Origin: Bacteroidaceae bacterium
GTDB taxonomy: Bacteria; Bacteroidota; Bacteroidia; Bacteroidales; Bacteroidaceae
DNA length: 6,667 nucleotides
Assembly (NCBI GenBank): GCA_017548225.1
Contig: JAFYMV010000267.1
Coordinates: forward strand, 1 to 6,667
Direction of reading: 5' to 3'
Shown here: one piece after another, positions 5,276 through 6,667 of the stretch
How the letters are laid out: every line of letters starts with the position of its first letter
Position numbering within the stretch: the first letter of the stretch is position 1
Notes under the pieces: model-generated
The model's input: the letters and a program-made list of their open reading frames with translations, nothing else
What the model was told of the DNA's origin: nothing
The model's database searches: none
Position numbers and translations under genes: made by a program

Positions 5276-6667
5276 ATGTCCAGAAAGAAAAAAGAACTCC
5301 CTCTGTTGGAGCAAGTGACGATAACCGATGTCGCTGCCGAAGGCAAGGCCTTGGCTCGCGTGAATGATATGGTAGTGTTCGTGCCCTATGTGGTACCTGG
5401 CGATGTGGTAGACCTTCAGGTAAAGCGTAAGAAGCACAGCTATGCTGAAGCCGTAGCGGTCAAGTTTCACGAGTATTCTCCCCTGCGTAGCGAGCCCTTC
5501 TGCAAACATTTCGGCATATGTGGAGGTTGCAAGTGGCAGTGTCTCAAGTACGAGGAGCAGTTGCGCTACAAGCAGAAGCAGGTGACAGACAACCTCGTGC
5601 GCATCGGTAAGGTAGAGCTCCCCGAGATCTCACCTATTTTGGGCTCTGAGCAGACTGAGCGTTACCGCAATAAGCTCGAGTTTACCTTTAGCAACAAACG
5701 CTGGCTCACTCAAGAAGAGGTCGACAAGGATTTTAAGTACGACCAGATGAATGCCGTAGGCTTCCATATTCCTGGAGCCTTTGATAAGGTGCTCGCCATT
5801 GACGAGTGTCATCTCATGGACGATATCTGCAACCGCATCCGTAACGGCGTGCGCGACTATGCTTACGAACATGGCTATACCTTCTTTGACCTTCGTTCAC
5901 AAGAGGGAATGCTCCGCAATATGATGATAAGAAGAGTTGAAGCTTCCTCTATCCCCTCCCAAGGAGGGGAACTTGGCTCCGCAATGTCTGAATCACCCCT
6001 CCTTGGGAGGGGCAGGGGGGAGGTCCCAGGTCTCATGGTCGTGATGCAATTCAAGATCGTAGCTCCTGAAGAGGAGTCGCAAATGTTGCAACTCTTGCAG
6101 TTCATGGCCGATACATGGCCCGAGATTACCTCGCTCATCTATGTCATCAATAATAAATGCAACGACACCATCGGTGATTTGCCTATCCATGTATTCAAGG
6201 GCGACGACCATATCATCGAAGAGATGGAGGGCCTCAAGTTCAAGGTGGGTCCCAAGTCGTTCTACCAGACCAACAGTCGCCAGGCCTATAACTTGTATAA
6301 GGTGACGCGTGAGTTTGCAGGCCTCACAGGCAACGAACTCGTCTACGACCTCTATACCGGTACCGGTACCATTGCCAACTTCGTGTCGCGCAAGGCCCGC
6401 CAGGTGGTTGGTATCGAGTATGTGCCCGAGGCTATCGAGGACGCCAAGGTCAACTCCGCCCTCAACGGCATTGACAACACCCTTTTCTTTGCTGGCGATA
6501 TGAAGGATATCCTCAATCAAGAGTTCATCAACCAGTATGGTCGCCCCGATGTCATCATCACCGACCCACCTCGTGCCGGCATGCATGGTGATGTCATTGA
6601 CACCATCCTCTTCGCCGAGCCCAAGCGCATTGTCTATGTGAGTTGTAATCCCGCCACACAAGCCCGC
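5276..6667 (+). CDS. rlmD: 23S rRNA (uracil-5-)-methyltransferase, RumA/RlmD family (3' end outside window)
   Basis: 464 codons are open from ATG 5276 to the window edge without a stop. The enzyme uses SAM to make 5-methyluridine in 23S rRNA (U1939 in E. coli numbering for RlmD) in the cytoplasm. A TRAM RNA-binding domain covers about residues 8-65. A 4Fe-4S ligand set is visible as C76, C82, C85, C89 (CKHFGICGGCKWQC), with C178 in DECH as a further candidate. FYQTN (329-333), the SAM-binding DLYTGTGT (358-365), DPPRAG (430-435) and VSCNPATQAR (455-464) follow; C457 corresponds to the catalytic nucleophile. Only the extreme C-terminus, with the general-base glutamate, is missing. The oddity is residues about 221-252, which translate a palindromic DNA repeat between RNMMIRR and LMVVMQF, where homologues have only a short turn. 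The frame is kept and all downstream motifs are intact, so the enzyme is probably functional. RlmC/RlmCD-like specificity cannot be excluded. Confidence 0.9.
   Translation, partial: MSRKKKELPLLEQVTITDVAAEGKALARVNDMVVFVPYVVPGDVVDLQVKRKKHSYAEAVAVKFHEYSPLRSEPFCKHFGICGGCKWQCLKYEEQLRYKQKQVTDNLVRIGKVELPEISPILGSEQTERYRNKLEFTFSNKRWLTQEEVDKDFKYDQMNAVGFHIPGAFDKVLAIDECHLMDDICNRIRNGVRDYAYEHGYTFFDLRSQEGMLRNMMIRRVEASSIPSQGGELGSAMSESPLLGRGRGEVPGLMVVMQFKIVAPEEESQMLQLLQFMADTWPEITSLIYVINNKCNDTIGDLPIHVFKGDDHIIEEMEGLKFKVGPKSFYQTNSRQAYNLYKVTREFAGLTGNELVYDLYTGTGTIANFVSRKARQVVGIEYVPEAIEDAKVNSALNGIDNTLFFAGDMKDILNQEFINQYGRPDVIITDPPRAGMHGDVIDTILFAEPKRIVYVSCNPATQAR
5953..6012. repeat. REP-like palindromic element inserted in-frame within rlmD
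   Basis: Two perfect 17-bp inverted arms, CCCCTCCCAAGGAGGGG (5953-5969) and CCCCTCCTTGGGAGGGG (5996-6012), flank a 26-bp spacer. Each arm is itself a hairpin (CCCCTCC / GGAGGGG around a 3-nt loop). G-rich sequence continues to about 6025 (CAGGGGGGAGGTCCC). This CCCCTCC-type palindrome with an adjoining CCTCCCCC tract is a pattern I recognise as a dispersed intergenic repeat in many Bacteroidota genomes. The true ends of the inserted segment are not certain; comparison with the expected protein suggests roughly 5937-6030. No clear target-site duplication was seen. Confidence 0.82.

Noticed and set aside
5937..6030. rlmD as a pseudogene disrupted by the repeat
   Set aside because: The translation stays open across the element, and all motifs before and after it are in the same frame.
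5993..6661. Long minus-strand open frame opposite rlmD, starting in the palindromic element
   Set aside because: It is antisense to the SAM-binding and catalytic motifs of rlmD. It is a codon-bias shadow.

Overview
The window looks like chromosomal DNA of a member of the Bacteroidales (Bacteroidota). The evidence is a TonB-dependent receptor with an N-terminal carboxypeptidase-regulatory-like domain, a GH110 alpha-galactosidase very close to the Bacteroides type, promoters of the TAnnTTTG type, weak or absent Shine-Dalgarno sequences, a 'four helix bundle' S23/IVS-type protein, and the G/C-rich CCCCTCC/GGAGGGG palindromic repeat common in this phylum. The genus cannot be fixed from the sequence alone.

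Region 1-296 (minus strand, read right to left) has no full-size gene but is dense with signals. There is a Bacteroidota-type promoter (about 224-193) and a 22-codon leader ORF rich in Ile/Val/Leu (175-107). These are followed by mutually exclusive RNA pairings and an intrinsic terminator (75-41). The first nine codons of a gene starting at 26 read MITGSEAL, as in acetolactate synthase large subunits (ilvB). Together this has all the parts of a classical transcription attenuator for branched-chain amino acid biosynthesis. It is the most interesting signal in the window.

Region 297-4700 holds two divergent genes. A complete 800-residue TonB-dependent outer-membrane receptor is on the minus strand. 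On the plus strand is a secreted 635-residue GH110 alpha-1,3-galactosidase (GlaB-like, parallel beta-helix), with its promoter in the 93-bp gap. No SusD-like gene is visible, so this is not a standard polysaccharide utilisation locus, though a glycan-scavenging role is plausible.

Region 4701-5261 is a compact, more AT-rich cassette. A four-helix-bundle protein gene of the 23S rRNA intervening-sequence family is bracketed by two short arrays of 7-8 bp GGAGTnnA units in opposite orientation. The left array begins directly after the GH110 stop codon and the right array ends 14 bp before the next start codon. It looks like a small unit inserted between two genes.

Region 5276-6667 is the 5' part (464 codons, running off the window) of a RumA/RlmD-family 23S rRNA m5U methyltransferase. 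Its core motifs are intact. The reading frame is interrupted in-frame by a palindromic repeat with two perfect 17-bp inverted arms, adding about 25-30 residues to the protein. It resembles in principle the in-gene palindromic elements known from Rickettsia. Two different repeat classes have thus landed within about 1.3 kb of each other.
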